Assembly (NCBI RefSeq): GCF_014644495.1
Contig: NZ_BMKU01000010.1
Span: 105,297 to 169,296 of the forward strand
Direction: 5' to 3'
From: Pseudarthrobacter polychromogenes
GTDB lineage: Bacteria; Actinomycetota; Actinomycetes; Actinomycetales; Micrococcaceae
Length of the DNA: 64,000 nt
The stretch's first letter is position 1, and each line of letters opens with the position of its first letter. Made by a program: the position numbers and the translations under genes. The notes below the pieces were generated by a model. It did not search any database and was not told the DNA's origin. It saw only the letters and a list, made by a program, of their open reading frames with translations. This document shows positions 1 to 8,956 of this stretch, piece by piece.

Positions 1-373
1 TGGCGTGGGACTGCTGGCCGGTGGGGCCGTCAGTCCGGCGATGATGGCCGCCGTCTTCATCTCCAACGTCCCCGAGGGTCTCTCCGGAACCGCCGGCATG
101 AAGAAAGCCGGCAGGAGTGCCCGCTATGTTTTTGGTTTGTGGGGCGGCATCGCGCTGCTCTGCGGGGTGGCCTCGCTGATCGGGTACGTGGTGCTGGAGA
201 ATGCTCCGGGCAGCGTGGTGGCCTTCATAACCGCCATCGCGGCCGGAGGAATCCTGGCCATGCTGGCGGACACCATGATTCCGGAGGCCTTCGAGGAGCA
301 CCACAACCTCACGGGCTTGACGGCCTCCGTCGGGTTTCTGGCCGCCTTCACCATCCATCACCTCGGGGGATAG
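1..373 (+). CDS. ZIP-family metal transporter, C-terminal part
   Basis: This reading frame is open to the left edge, so only the C-terminal roughly 120 residues are present. It is hydrophobic with several membrane helices. An early SNVPEGLSG stretch matches the HNxPEG-type metal-binding helix of ZIP permeases. A second helix carries EAFEEHH, another typical ZIP metal-ligand helix, and the protein ends in a hydrophobic helix with HH near the terminus. ZIP proteins import Zn, Fe or Mn across the cytoplasmic membrane. Family assignment is fairly secure; the metal is unknown. The first GTG at position 5 is probably internal rather than the real start. Confidence 0.75.
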   Translation, partial: GVGLLAGGAVSPAMMAAVFISNVPEGLSGTAGMKKAGRSARYVFGLWGGIALLCGVASLIGYVVLENAPGSVVAFITAIAAGGILAMLADTMIPEAFEEHHNLTGLTASVGFLAAFTIHHLGG

Positions 374-403
374 CGCGACGGCGAAATTAGTGTCACCGCG
401 GAA

Positions 404-425
404 GGAGAAAGGACGTCCCATCTCC
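404..425. promoter_or_regulatory. Putative operator upstream of the GntR regulator
   Basis: A perfect 8-bp palindrome GGACGTCC (411-418) is flanked by symmetric outer arms GGAGA (404-408) and TCTCC (421-425), giving a nearly symmetric 22-bp site. It lies just upstream of the GntR-family gene, so autoregulation is likely. The same core recurs before nagB, in the transporter/DUF4862 intergenic region, and twice between the sialidases. Confidence 0.6.
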
Positions 426-480
426 TGTACACTTGTCACTAGAGGAAGGCCGCCAACAGAGTGCGGTCAGAGGAGATGAC

Positions 481-1212
481 GTGACAGTAGCACCCGCAGC
501 GGTATCCTCGGCAAGGTTTAGCGCGCAAATCCGTTCCCAGGCACTTCAAACGCGCATTATGGAGCTCATCCTGGAGCGTGGCCTCGATGTTGGAGACGCA
601 CTTCCCACCGAGAGCGAACTCTCCGCTGAACTGGGTGTGGGCCGGAACACGGTCCGGGAGTCTCTCAAGGTGCTGCAGGCGCTCGGCGTCATAGAAATCA
701 GGCACGGGTTCGGCATGTTCGTTGCCCCCAACAACTTCAGCGCCCTGGTGTCCGGACTGACCTTCCGTGGCAGGCTCTCGCTCAGGCACAAGGGCGAAGA
801 AGCAATGGAGCTCATTGATGTGCGGCAGGCACTCGAATCCGGCCTCATCGGTTCAGCCATCGACCTTCTGACGGCCGACCATCTTGCGGACCTCCGGTCC
901 ACCATGCAAGCGATGCAGGATGCCGCCGCAAAGGGTGAACCCCTCGCGGAGCACGATGCCGAGTTTCACCGCCGTCTCTACGCCCCCCTGAACAACGAAC
1001 TGCTCATCAACCTGATGGACGTGTTCTGGCAGGTGTACCGCCAAATCCACGAGGCTCTGGGCTCCGGGCCGGTCAACCTCGAGGAACAGGTCCAGATCCA
1101 CTGGGACATCTATGAGGCCGTCGACGGACGAGACAAGGCGCTGGCCTCAGAGCGCCTCCAGCGCCACTTCGACGGCATCCGCCTGAAGCTCAAGGACGTC
1201 GCGGCCTCCTGA
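481..1212 (+). CDS. GntR/FadR-family transcriptional regulator, probable sialic acid regulator
   Basis: A 243-aa protein with an N-terminal winged helix (motif DALPTESELSAELGVGRNTVRESLKVLQ split over about residues 40-70) and a C-terminal all-helical FCD effector domain with conserved D/H positions (LIDVRQALE, HDAEFHRRL). The GTG at 481 is chosen because AGGAG (471-475) sits 5 nt before it; an in-frame TTG at 433 lacks such a site. It stands upstream of nagB and the sialic acid genes and is preceded by a palindrome shared with their promoters. It is therefore probably the local repressor, responding to a sialic acid or amino-sugar intermediate. This role is inferred from context; the FadR subfamily is clear from sequence. 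Confidence 0.85.
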   Translation: MTVAPAAVSSARFSAQIRSQALQTRIMELILERGLDVGDALPTESELSAELGVGRNTVRESLKVLQALGVIEIRHGFGMFVAPNNFSALVSGLTFRGRLSLRHKGEEAMELIDVRQALESGLIGSAIDLLTADHLADLRSTMQAMQDAAAKGEPLAEHDAEFHRRLYAPLNNELLINLMDVFWQVYRQIHEALGSGPVNLEEQVQIHWDIYEAVDGRDKALASERLQRHFDGIRLKLKDVAAS

Positions 1213-1220
1213 GGACGTCC
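1212..1220. promoter_or_regulatory. Putative operator before nagB
   Basis: AGGACGTCC begins at the last base of the regulator's stop codon and lies about 90 nt before the nagB start. It carries the same GGACGTCC palindrome as the other proposed sites. The outer symmetric arms seen at 404-425 are absent here, so support is weaker. Confidence 0.4.
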
Positions 1221-1304
1221 GCCTTTCCCTGTCCGGACTTCCCTCACCGCCCGCGCTCCGGGCGGACCCACCCATGCCGTTTTTTTCGTAGAGAGTGCTT
1301 TGCC

Positions 1305-2072
1305 GTGGAAATTTTCGTCGTGCCCACCGCCCCAGCCACTGGCTCCGTTGCAGCCGGGATCCTTGCGGCCGTCATCCGCAGTAAGCCGAGCACCGTCCTG
1401 GGCGTGGCAACGGGAGGCTCACCCCTGCCCATCTATAAGGCGCTGGCAGGGCACCGGCTTGATATGACGCTGATCCGGGCGTTCGCCCTGGACGAATATG
1501 TGGGTCTGCCGGCAGGCCATCCGGAAAGCTACGCGGAGGTTGTCCGGCGGGAAGTGACTGAAAGGCTGCACCTTGGCCCCGCCAACGTTGCAGTTCCGGA
1601 CGGGAGCGCCGCGGACCCGGAACGGGCGGCAGCTGACTATGAGGCTGCCATCGCCGGCGCCGGCGGCATTGACGTACAGATCCTCGGGATCGGCCACAAC
1701 GGCCACCTGGCCTTCAATGAACCGGGCTCGGCACTGGACTCCCGGACCCGGGTTGAAATGCTCACTGAACGCACCCGGCAGGCCAACGCCCGCTACTTCA
1801 CGTCGCCGTCGGACGTGCCTCTCCGCTGTATCACCCAAGGACTGGGCACCATCCTTGAAGCCCGGCATCTCCTGCTGGTGGTCAACGGCGCGGACAAGGC
1901 AGGCATCCTGGCTGACGCCCTCAACGGACCTGTGACGCCGGACTGCCCGGCATCCGTCCTTCAGCTGCACCCTCACGTGACGGTGGTGGCTGACGAAGCC
2001 GCTGCTGCACAGCTTCCCCCAGGGAGTGGACAGGTAGCCGTTCGCGTGGGCGGTGCAGCCGCGGCCTTGTAG
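1305..2072 (+). CDS. nagB: Glucosamine-6-phosphate deaminase
   Basis: A 255-aa protein of the NagB family, which converts glucosamine-6-phosphate to fructose-6-phosphate plus ammonia, the last step of amino-sugar catabolism. Visible motifs are the phosphate loop ATGGSP (about 36-41), the DEYVGLP catalytic Asp region (63-69), and ILGIGHNGHLAFNEPGS (about 127-143), which carries the catalytic His/Glu dyad. Length is normal for the family. The start is GTG at 1305 with only a weak upstream purine stretch. It follows the regulator on the same strand and converges on nagA. Confidence 0.93.
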   Translation: MEIFVVPTAPATGSVAAGILAAVIRSKPSTVLGVATGGSPLPIYKALAGHRLDMTLIRAFALDEYVGLPAGHPESYAEVVRREVTERLHLGPANVAVPDGSAADPERAAADYEAAIAGAGGIDVQILGIGHNGHLAFNEPGSALDSRTRVEMLTERTRQANARYFTSPSDVPLRCITQGLGTILEARHLLLVVNGADKAGILADALNGPVTPDCPASVLQLHPHVTVVADEAAAAQLPPGSGQVAVRVGGAAAAL

Positions 2073-2104
2073 GGCCGATGTGCAAGGAGCCGGAAGCGGC
2101 AGGT

Positions 2105-3349
2105 TCAGAGCCGGGCTTCGGGGCGGCGCAGAAGGCGGCCGGCCCGCAGGACCAGGACGCGCTGGAAGTCCCGGTCCACAGCAACGACGTCGGCGCGGCG
2201 GGCTGCGCGGAGACTCCCGAGTTCCCCTGCCCGGCCGATGATGGCCGCCGGAACGGCCGTAGCTGACTTAACTGAGGCGGCCGGATCCACGCCCGCTTCG
2301 ATGGTCCGCCGGACAACGTCAAGGAGGGTCGCCGTGCCGCCGGCAAGGGATCCATCGCCGCTAAGCCGCGCCTCGGAATTCCTGACGGAGACGGAAGCGG
2401 GCCCCAGGCGGTAGTCACCGTCAGGCAGGCCCGTGGCCGCCATGGAATCGGTCACGAGAGCAACATTGTCCGCGCCCACCAGTTCGAAAACCATCCGAAC
2501 GGTATCGGGATCCAGGTGGGCGCCGTCGGCGATGAGTTCTACGGCAACTTTGCCGGCCCCGGCCAGCCGCAGGCAAGCGGCGACAGGACCGGGGCTGCGG
2601 TGGTGCAGCGGCGGCATGCCATTGAAAAGGTGCGTCACTGTGGGACGGGATCCCGACCCCGGCCCGGAGGCAGCGAGCAATTCGGCGGACTCGGTGAGGG
2701 AAGCTGCCGTAGTCCGTGCGTCAGCATCTGTGTGGCCCAGCGACGGAACCACGCCCTGCTCCGCAAGCTTTCGGACCAGGGCATCCGCTCCGGCCAGTTC
2801 CGGGGCGTAGGTCATGGTCCGCAGGTGGCCGCCGGCGGCCTTCAACAGCTCGTCCACCAGGCTGAGGTCGGGGTCCAGGAGGAACCGCGGGTCCTGCGCG
2901 CCGCAGCGGGCGTGGGACAGGAACGGGCCCTCGGCATGGATGCCGGCGATGAGTCCCTCGTCCGCCAGCAGCCGCAGGGCCATCGTGCCTTTCAGGAGGT
3001 CCTCGCGCGAAGCTGTTACCAGGCTGGCCAGCAGGGTAGTGGTGCCGCTGCGGTGGATGAAGTCTATGGCAGTGCGGGCCGCGGCCAGGTTGCCGCTTGG
3101 GAAGTCGCCCCCGGCTGCGCCATGGCAGTGCAGGTCCACGAGGCCTGGCAGGATCATGCTTCCGTCCGGAAGTTCGAGCGGTTCAAGTTCGGGCAGGACG
3201 GAGCGGTCAAGATCCGCTAGGGGCCCCACGTAGGCAAGGAAGCCGTCAACGACGGCGACCGCAGAATTCGGCGCGGAATAGCCATCGGTAACAACGGTGC
3301 CGGTGAGCAGGTAGTTGCCTGGTTCCAGCGGGGTGGCTGGCGGCGTCAT
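2105..3349 (-). CDS. nagA: N-acetylglucosamine-6-phosphate deacetylase
   Basis: A 414-aa amidohydrolase-superfamily enzyme that removes acetate from GlcNAc-6-phosphate to give GlcN-6-phosphate. Features are the metal motif LVDLHCHG (about 70-77), the catalytic HAEGPFLS segment, SLGHTDAD, THLFNGMPPLHHR, and VTDSMAATG carrying the general-base Asp. It is the last gene of the long minus-strand sialic acid operon and overlaps nanE by 4 nt (ATGA), which suggests translational coupling. Its product feeds NagB, encoded convergently about 30 nt away. Confidence 0.94.
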   Translation of the reverse strand: MTPPATPLEPGNYLLTGTVVTDGYSAPNSAVAVVDGFLAYVGPLADLDRSVLPELEPLELPDGSMILPGLVDLHCHGAAGGDFPSGNLAAARTAIDFIHRSGTTTLLASLVTASREDLLKGTMALRLLADEGLIAGIHAEGPFLSHARCGAQDPRFLLDPDLSLVDELLKAAGGHLRTMTYAPELAGADALVRKLAEQGVVPSLGHTDADARTTAASLTESAELLAASGPGSGSRPTVTHLFNGMPPLHHRSPGPVAACLRLAGAGKVAVELIADGAHLDPDTVRMVFELVGADNVALVTDSMAATGLPDGDYRLGPASVSVRNSEARLSGDGSLAGGTATLLDVVRRTIEAGVDPAASVKSATAVPAAIIGRAGELGSLRAARRADVVAVDRDFQRVLVLRAGRLLRRPEARL

Positions 3350-4029
3350 TTCAGGGCCCCGGCGAACCAGCCGGTGATGGTGGCCGGGTGCGTTATCGCT
3401 GTTCCGACCACGACGGCGAACGCGCCGGCGTCCAGGGCCTGCCGTGCCTGGGCCGGCGTATGGATGCGGCCCTCGGCGATGAGTGGCACCCCGAAGTCCG
3501 CTGCCGCGATGTCCCGAAGGAGGTCCAGGTCGGGGCCGGAGGTTTTGGGACGCTCGCCCGTGTAGCCGGACAGTGTGGTGCCCACAAGGTCTGCTCCGGC
3601 TTCGACGGCTGCCGCGGCGTCGTCGAAGGATCCACAGTCCGCCATCACCAAGGCATGGGATTCAGCGTGGATGCCGGCCACTGTCTGCGCCAGGGTGAGG
3701 CCGTCCGGCCGGCTCCGGCGGGTGCCGTCGATGGCCACCACGTGGGCGCCCGCATTGGCCACCGCCAGGGCGTGCCGAAGGGTGGGAGTGATGAAGACGC
3801 CGTCATGGCCGTCCTTCCAGAGCCCGATCACCGGGACCTCTACCGCGGCACGCGTGTGCTGCACATCTGCCAGGCCCTGGACCCGGACGGCGGCGGCGCC
3901 CCCAATAACGGCGGAGGCAGCTACCTGGCCGGTGGTGCGGGGATCCCGCATGGGCTCACCCGGATATGCCTGGCAGGATACAACCAGCTGCCCGCGGAGG
4001 GCTTCAAGGGATTGGGGGGTCAGGATCAC
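3346..4029 (-). CDS. nanE: N-acetylmannosamine-6-phosphate 2-epimerase
   Basis: A 227-aa TIM-barrel protein of the NanE family, which interconverts ManNAc-6-P and GlcNAc-6-P. Conserved stretches include LVVSCQAYPGEPMRDP near the N-terminus (substrate loop), GLWKDGHDGVFITPT, VAIDGT, MADCGSFDDA, GTTLSGYTG, and the phosphate-binding IAEGRIHTP and VVVGTAIT. Length is typical. It lies between nanK (27 nt spacing) and nagA (4 nt overlap), matching the metabolic order of the pathway. Confidence 0.94.
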   Translation of the reverse strand: MILTPQSLEALRGQLVVSCQAYPGEPMRDPRTTGQVAASAVIGGAAAVRVQGLADVQHTRAAVEVPVIGLWKDGHDGVFITPTLRHALAVANAGAHVVAIDGTRRSRPDGLTLAQTVAGIHAESHALVMADCGSFDDAAAAVEAGADLVGTTLSGYTGERPKTSGPDLDLLRDIAAADFGVPLIAEGRIHTPAQARQALDAGAFAVVVGTAITHPATITGWFAGALK

Positions 4030-4056
4030 TGGCAGGTTCCTCTGGAAGGTCGGGGC

Positions 4057-5046
4057 CTAAAGCTGTGGGATGCGGGCGGGTTGGGAGGTCAGCGCCGGTT
4101 GGGAGGCCGGGGCGAGGACGAGGCGGGCGGCGCCCACCATGGCTGCCGTGTTGCCGAGTTTAGCGGGCAGCACCGGGAGGCCGGACAGCGTGGGCAGGAG
4201 CTCGGCACGCAGGGCGCATTCCATGGGGCCCCACCACGCGGCACCCGCATCTGAGAGCCCGCCGGAAACAACCACGACCTCGGGGTCCAGGATGTTCGCC
4301 AGGCCGCCTACTGCCTGCCCGGCCGCGGCGGAGCCACGGCGGACGGCCTCACATGCTGTGGCGTCACCCGCGCCGGCAAGGACAAAGACAGCGCGGGCGT
4401 CCGCCACGCTGCGGGCGCCGCCCAGCCGGACGTAGGCCTCACGGATCGCGGGACCCGAGGCTATGGCCTCGACATGGCCCGAACCGCCGCAGACACAGGG
4501 GACCGGAATGCCGCCGTCGTATGCGTAGGGTGAGGCGAAGTGCCCCACGTGTCCGCCCACGAAGCGGTGCCCCAGGATCGGGTGCCCGGCAAGCACGAAG
4601 CTGCCCCCCACCCCGGTGCCGAAGGCCACCAGGAGGGAGCTCTCGCTTCCGGCGGCGGCTCCTGCCCAGGCCTCGCCCAAGGCATGTGCGTGGACGTCGT
4701 TGACTGCCCGGATTGACGACGACGGCAGGCCGAGGCGGGTTGCAAGGCCTGTGGTGAGTGCCGTCCCGGCCCAGCCGAGGATGGCATCGGTTGACGAAAT
4801 CACCAGTCCCTGTGCCGCGTCGATGACCCCGGCCGAGCCGACTCCAACCCCGGCAACGTCCAGGCCTTCTGCTTCTGCCCGCGCCGTCAGGGAAGAGACC
4901 AGTGCCGCGGTGGCATCAAGGACCGTTGCCCCGCCGTCACGGTTGAGTGTGGGCACCGTCGCCGAAAACAAGACGGCCCCGTCCCCTGAAACCAGGCCGG
5001 CAGCAGTCTTGGTCCCGCCGAGGTCAACACCGATCGCGTACATCAT
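4057..5046 (-). CDS. nanK: N-acetylmannosamine kinase, ROK family
   Basis: A 329-aa ROK-family sugar kinase with an ATP phosphate loop at the N-terminus (GVDLGGTKTAAGLV), a catalytic Asp in VNDVHAHALGE (about D117), GTGVGGS, and a zinc-site segment CVCGGSGHVE (184-193). The usual family motif is CxCGxxGC; here the third Cys is His. ROK kinases at this position in nan operons phosphorylate ManNAc, which fits the neighbours nanA and nanE. Substrate is inferred from context. MM at the start leaves 5043 as an alternative start. Confidence 0.88.
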   Translation of the reverse strand: MMYAIGVDLGGTKTAAGLVSGDGAVLFSATVPTLNRDGGATVLDATAALVSSLTARAEAEGLDVAGVGVGSAGVIDAAQGLVISSTDAILGWAGTALTTGLATRLGLPSSSIRAVNDVHAHALGEAWAGAAAGSESSLLVAFGTGVGGSFVLAGHPILGHRFVGGHVGHFASPYAYDGGIPVPCVCGGSGHVEAIASGPAIREAYVRLGGARSVADARAVFVLAGAGDATACEAVRRGSAAAGQAVGGLANILDPEVVVVSGGLSDAGAAWWGPMECALRAELLPTLSGLPVLPAKLGNTAAMVGAARLVLAPASQPALTSQPARIPQL

Positions 5047-5070
5047 GTTCTTCCTGAAAGTGAGCGCGGA

Positions 5071-5988
5071 CTACACGAGGCCGTTTCGTTCCAGGATCAC
5101 CTTAATGGCGGTGGTCTCGTCCTCGTTGAGGGACAGCATCGGCGCGCTCATGGTGTTGGATTCGATAATTCCCATGACCTTCAGCGCGGTCTTGAAGGCG
5201 CCGAGGCCCGCTGCGCCGCCGGATACGCGGCCGTTGGGGGTGTAGACGATCTCGAAAAGGTCTGCGAGGCGGTCCTGCTCGCGGGCCGCGCCGGCCCAGT
5301 CGCCGGCTTGTGCGGCGTCGAACAGGCGGCGGTAGCCTGCGGGGTCAACGTTGCCCAGGCCGGGCACAACGCCCTGCGCGCCGCCCAGGAGCGCACCGTC
5401 AACAACCACTTCGTGGCCGGTGAAGATGTCGAAGTCGGGGACGTCCTTGGCTGCCAGGAGCAGCTGGCGGAAGGAGACGTCGTCGCCGGAAGAGTCCTTC
5501 ACGCCCGCAATTACGCCGTCGCGGCCCAGCCGGACCAGGAGGTCGGTGGGGAGCTTGTAGTGCGTGCGGACGGGGACGTCATAGGCGAAGATCGGCTTGT
5601 CGATGGCGGCATGGATGCTGCGGAAGTGGGTTTCGGTTTCCGCTGCGTTGCCGATCGCGTAGTACATGGAGGTGACCACGATGGCGTCGGCGCCGAGGTC
5701 AATGACCTTCTTTGCTTCTTCAATGACGCGGTTGGTGGTCTGCTCATTGGCGCCGACAATCAGCGGTACGGCGCCCGCATTGGCATCGGCAATGGTGCTG
5801 ACCACCTGCTCGCGCTCGGCGTTGGTCATGTAGGGGACTTCCCCTGAAGAACCAAGGACGAAGAGTCCGGATACGCCGCCGTCGAGCAGGTGCTGGGTGA
5901 CGTTCTTCAGCGAGGCGGTATCGAGGCTGCCGTCTGCGTGGCGGGGGGTGACGACGGGCGGGATGACGCCCTGGTACTGAGTGGACAC
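5071..5988 (-). CDS. nanA: N-acetylneuraminate lyase (DHDPS/NAL family)
   Basis: A 305-aa class I aldolase that cleaves Neu5Ac to ManNAc and pyruvate. The pyruvate-binding GSSGE loop is at about 46-50, the catalytic Tyr is in FAYDVPV (Y136), and the Schiff-base Lys is in IAGVKDSSGD (K164). The family also contains dihydrodipicolinate synthases and other aldolases; placement beside nanK, nanE, nagA and two sialidases argues for sialic acid lyase. It is 36 nt downstream of the ATPase gene on the same strand and so part of the same operon. Confidence 0.9.
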   Translation of the reverse strand: MSTQYQGVIPPVVTPRHADGSLDTASLKNVTQHLLDGGVSGLFVLGSSGEVPYMTNAEREQVVSTIADANAGAVPLIVGANEQTTNRVIEEAKKVIDLGADAIVVTSMYYAIGNAAETETHFRSIHAAIDKPIFAYDVPVRTHYKLPTDLLVRLGRDGVIAGVKDSSGDDVSFRQLLLAAKDVPDFDIFTGHEVVVDGALLGGAQGVVPGLGNVDPAGYRRLFDAAQAGDWAGAAREQDRLADLFEIVYTPNGRVSGGAAGLGAFKTALKVMGIIESNTMSAPMLSLNEDETTAIKVILERNGLV

Positions 5989-6023
5989 GTGAATACTCCG
6001 ATGGTTGGAAATGGTGAGGGAAA

Positions 6024-6830
6024 CTAAATGTGGAGCAGGCTGGGGGCGGCGCCCAGCAGCTTCTTGGTGTAATCGTTGGTGGGGTTGTCGAAGACCTGGG
6101 CCGCGCTGCCTTGCTCGACGATTTTGCCGAAGTACATCACGCAGATGCGGTCCGAGACGTACCTGACGGTCTGGATGTCGTGGGAGATGAACACCATCCC
6201 CAAGTTCAGCTGTGTCTTCAGGTCCGAGAGCAGGTTCAGCACCTGGGCGCGGACGGAAACGTCCAGTGCGGACGTCGGCTCGTCCGCGACGATGATGTCC
6301 GGGTCCAGGGCCAGTGCACGGGCGATTGCCACACGTTGGCGCTGGCCGCCGGAAACCTGTGACGGCGTGACCTCCGAGGCGGACTGGGGCAGGCCCACCA
6401 GGGACAAGAGCTCCTTGACCGTCGCTGCGCGGGACGCGGCGGTGCCAATCCCGTGGATTTGTAGTGGGTCGGTAAGGATGTCCTGGACGGTCATGCGCGG
6501 GTTCAAGGCAGTGGCCGGATCCTGGAAGACTACGGACACTGAGCGGCCGAATGCCTTGCGCATGGCGGCATTCCGCTTGATGGCTGGTTTGCCGTGGAAC
6601 AGGACCTGGCCCGACGTCGGGGGCTGGAGCCCCACGAGTACCGACGCGAGCGTGGATTTGCCGCAGCCGGACTCACCCACGATGCCCACGGTTTCGCCGC
6701 GGCTGATGGTGAAATCCACGCCGTCCACCGCCTTGACGATGTTGGGCCGGAAGAGTTTGCCGCCCCGCGCCTGGTGGTAGACCTTGACGTCCTTGAGTTC
6801 GATGACCGGCTTGCCGGTTGATTCACTCAT
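6024..6830 (-). CDS. ABC transporter ATP-binding protein (DppF/OppF type), probable sialic acid importer
   Basis: A 268-aa ATPase with Walker A GESGCGKS, Q-loop FQDPATALNPRMTV, signature QVSGGQRQR, Walker B IIVADEPTSALD and switch His ISHDIQTV. The C-terminal segment is typical of oligopeptide-class importers. It overlaps the preceding fusion gene by 4 nt. With the fused ATPase it would form the nucleotide-binding pair of one transporter. The peptide-class architecture has been adapted to sialic acid in other bacteria (Sat- or Sia-type ABC systems); that substrate is inferred from the operon. Confidence 0.88.
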   Translation of the reverse strand: MSESTGKPVIELKDVKVYHQARGGKLFRPNIVKAVDGVDFTISRGETVGIVGESGCGKSTLASVLVGLQPPTSGQVLFHGKPAIKRNAAMRKAFGRSVSVVFQDPATALNPRMTVQDILTDPLQIHGIGTAASRAATVKELLSLVGLPQSASEVTPSQVSGGQRQRVAIARALALDPDIIVADEPTSALDVSVRAQVLNLLSDLKTQLNLGMVFISHDIQTVRYVSDRICVMYFGKIVEQGSAAQVFDNPTNDYTKKLLGAAPSLLHI

Positions 6831-8953
6831 TTCGCATCCTCCTTCAGGTGGCTTGCCCAGTAGTGGTCGGCATCGCCGCCGCCCGCGGCTCCAACCGGGG
6901 TCAGGACCAGCTTCTGGTCGGGATCGGCGTCGGACCGCAGGGAACGCGGCGCGAATCGGTCGCCCGGCGCGAAGTCGCGTGGTGAGGGAACGGTGCCGGG
7001 AATCTGGTGCAGGCGGACGGCGTCGGCCTCAATGGAAAGGACAGCGCCGAGCAGGCCGCGGGTGTACTCATGTTTGGGATTGCGCAGAAGCTCGGAGGCC
7101 TGGGCGGATTCCACCACCTGGCCGGCGTACATCACGGTGATCCGGTGCGCCAGGGACGCCACCAGGGCGAGGTCGTGGCTGACGAAGACCATGGCGAATC
7201 CGAGCTGCTCGCGGAGCTCGTTGAGCAGGTCGACCACCTGTTTCTGGACGGTCACATCCAGTGCGGTGGTGGGCTCATCGGCCACCACGATCTTGGGGGA
7301 GCGCGACAGTGCCATGGCGATCAGCACGCGCTGGCGCTGCCCGCCGGACAGCTCGTGCGGGTAGCTGGCCAGGGTCCGTACCGGATCGAGCTTGACCATC
7401 TCCAGCAGCTCAGCGGGGGCCTTGCGTCCGCCCCGCCTGGTCAGCTGCTCCATCTGGTCCTTGATCTTCATGGACGGGTTGAGGGAGCTCAGGGCGTCCT
7501 GGTAGACCATGGCGATCTGTTCACCACGGAGGCCTTCGTAGGCCTTGATGCTGCTGTGCTTCGTGGCCGGATCCAGGAGTTCCTTGCCGTCGAATTTGAT
7601 GGACCCGGTGACCTCTGCAGTCTTGGGCAGAAGCCCCATAACCGCCAGGGAGGTGATGGATTTGCCGCAGCCGGACTCGCCCACCAGGCCCATGGTCTCG
7701 CCTTCGCGGACGGTGAAGGAGACGTTGTCCACGATGGCTGTCTGACCAAAACGCCCGGGGAAGCGGATAGACAGGTTGTTCACTTCCAGTACGTTGCGGG
7801 CGCCAGGTTCCACTTGGGGGAGCCTGTCGGTGCGCTTGGCTTCGATGGTGGCCAGCAGTTCCAGTTCCTTATCCAGCAGGAGGTGCGGGTTCAGCGCGGC
7901 CAGCTTCGGATCGGACAGGACGGCTGCCTGGTTGTAGTCCTCCTCGGTGAGGACGCCGCCGGGAGCCGCCTGGACGCCGTCGAGCTCGTGCTGTTCCACC
8001 ACGGAGGACTGGGCCACGGAGGTGCCAACTTCCGTGTCCACCGCCACGGCGGCGCCAATAGCGGCAGCTGATCCGTCGTCGTCCTTTACGGCCGCCGCCT
8101 TGCGCAGCCTCGGGTTCACCATGGCGTCGGTAAGGCCCTCTGCGAGGATGTTCAGCGACAGCACCGTGAGCAGGATGGTGGCACCGGCGAAGGTTGTGGC
8201 CCACCATCCTCCGGAGAGCACCAGGTTGCGGCCGTAGGAGATCACGTTGCCCCATGATGGCGCGGGGTCCTGCACGCCGGCGCCCAGGAAGGAGAGCGAC
8301 GCTTCGAGGATGATGGCATCGGCAACCATGACCGTGGCGAACACCAGTACCGGGGCAGCGGTGTTGCGGACGATGTGCTTGAGGAGGATGTAGAACCGGC
8401 CGGCACCGATCACACGCTCGGCGCGGACATAGTCCTCGCCGTACTGGGAGAGCACGTTGGCGCGGACCACGCGGGCCAGCTGCGGGGTGTAGATGATGGC
8501 GATGGCGATGATGATGGTGGGAACCGAATTGCCGAACGCGGCCAGCAGCACCGCGGCCAGGGCGATGCCGGGGAAGGCCATCAGGATGTCCATCAGGCGC
8601 ATGATCAGTTCGTTCACTGCCTTGCTGGACGTCGCTGCGAAGGAACCCAGCAGCGCGCCCACCAGGATGGCCAGGGCTACGGCGCCGAGGCCGATCAGCA
8701 GCGAGGACTGTGCGCCGAACAGCAGGCGCGAGAAGATGTCCCGTCCCAGCCGGTCGGTGCCGAAGAAGTGCTCGGCGCCCGGGGGCGTGGCCGGGATGAA
8801 GGTTTCGAGCGGATCGTGCGGGGCGAGCACCGGTGCGAAGACGGCGGCCAGGACGATCATGATGAGGAAAAGGAGAGCGATGCGGGAGCCCCAGGGCAGG
8901 GCCTTGAACCGGAGGCCCGGGGCGCTCAGCCGTTCAGCGAGTTTGCTGCGCAT
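6827..8953 (-). CDS. ABC transporter permease-ATPase fusion (DppC-DppD type)
   Basis: A 708-aa polypeptide joining two normally separate subunits. Residues 1 to about 285 are a DppC-like permease with an N-terminal helix, GTDRLGRDIFSRLLFG and the permease loop EASLSFLGAGVQ. After a linker of about 90 residues, roughly residues 385-708 form a DppD-like ATPase with Walker A GESGCGKS, Q-loop YQDALSSLNPSM, signature ELSGGQRQR, Walker B IVVADEPTTALD, and a C-terminal oligopeptide-class extension. No frameshift is needed; the fusion is continuous. It lies between DppB-like and DppF-like genes. The fusion implies fixed 1:1 stoichiometry between permease C and ATPase D. Confidence 0.9.
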   Translation of the reverse strand: MRSKLAERLSAPGLRFKALPWGSRIALLFLIMIVLAAVFAPVLAPHDPLETFIPATPPGAEHFFGTDRLGRDIFSRLLFGAQSSLLIGLGAVALAILVGALLGSFAATSSKAVNELIMRLMDILMAFPGIALAAVLLAAFGNSVPTIIIAIAIIYTPQLARVVRANVLSQYGEDYVRAERVIGAGRFYILLKHIVRNTAAPVLVFATVMVADAIILEASLSFLGAGVQDPAPSWGNVISYGRNLVLSGGWWATTFAGATILLTVLSLNILAEGLTDAMVNPRLRKAAAVKDDDGSAAAIGAAVAVDTEVGTSVAQSSVVEQHELDGVQAAPGGVLTEEDYNQAAVLSDPKLAALNPHLLLDKELELLATIEAKRTDRLPQVEPGARNVLEVNNLSIRFPGRFGQTAIVDNVSFTVREGETMGLVGESGCGKSITSLAVMGLLPKTAEVTGSIKFDGKELLDPATKHSSIKAYEGLRGEQIAMVYQDALSSLNPSMKIKDQMEQLTRRGGRKAPAELLEMVKLDPVRTLASYPHELSGGQRQRVLIAMALSRSPKIVVADEPTTALDVTVQKQVVDLLNELREQLGFAMVFVSHDLALVASLAHRITVMYAGQVVESAQASELLRNPKHEYTRGLLGAVLSIEADAVRLHQIPGTVPSPRDFAPGDRFAPRSLRSDADPDQKLVLTPVGAAGGGDADHYWASHLKEDAK

Positions 8954-8956
8954 GGG

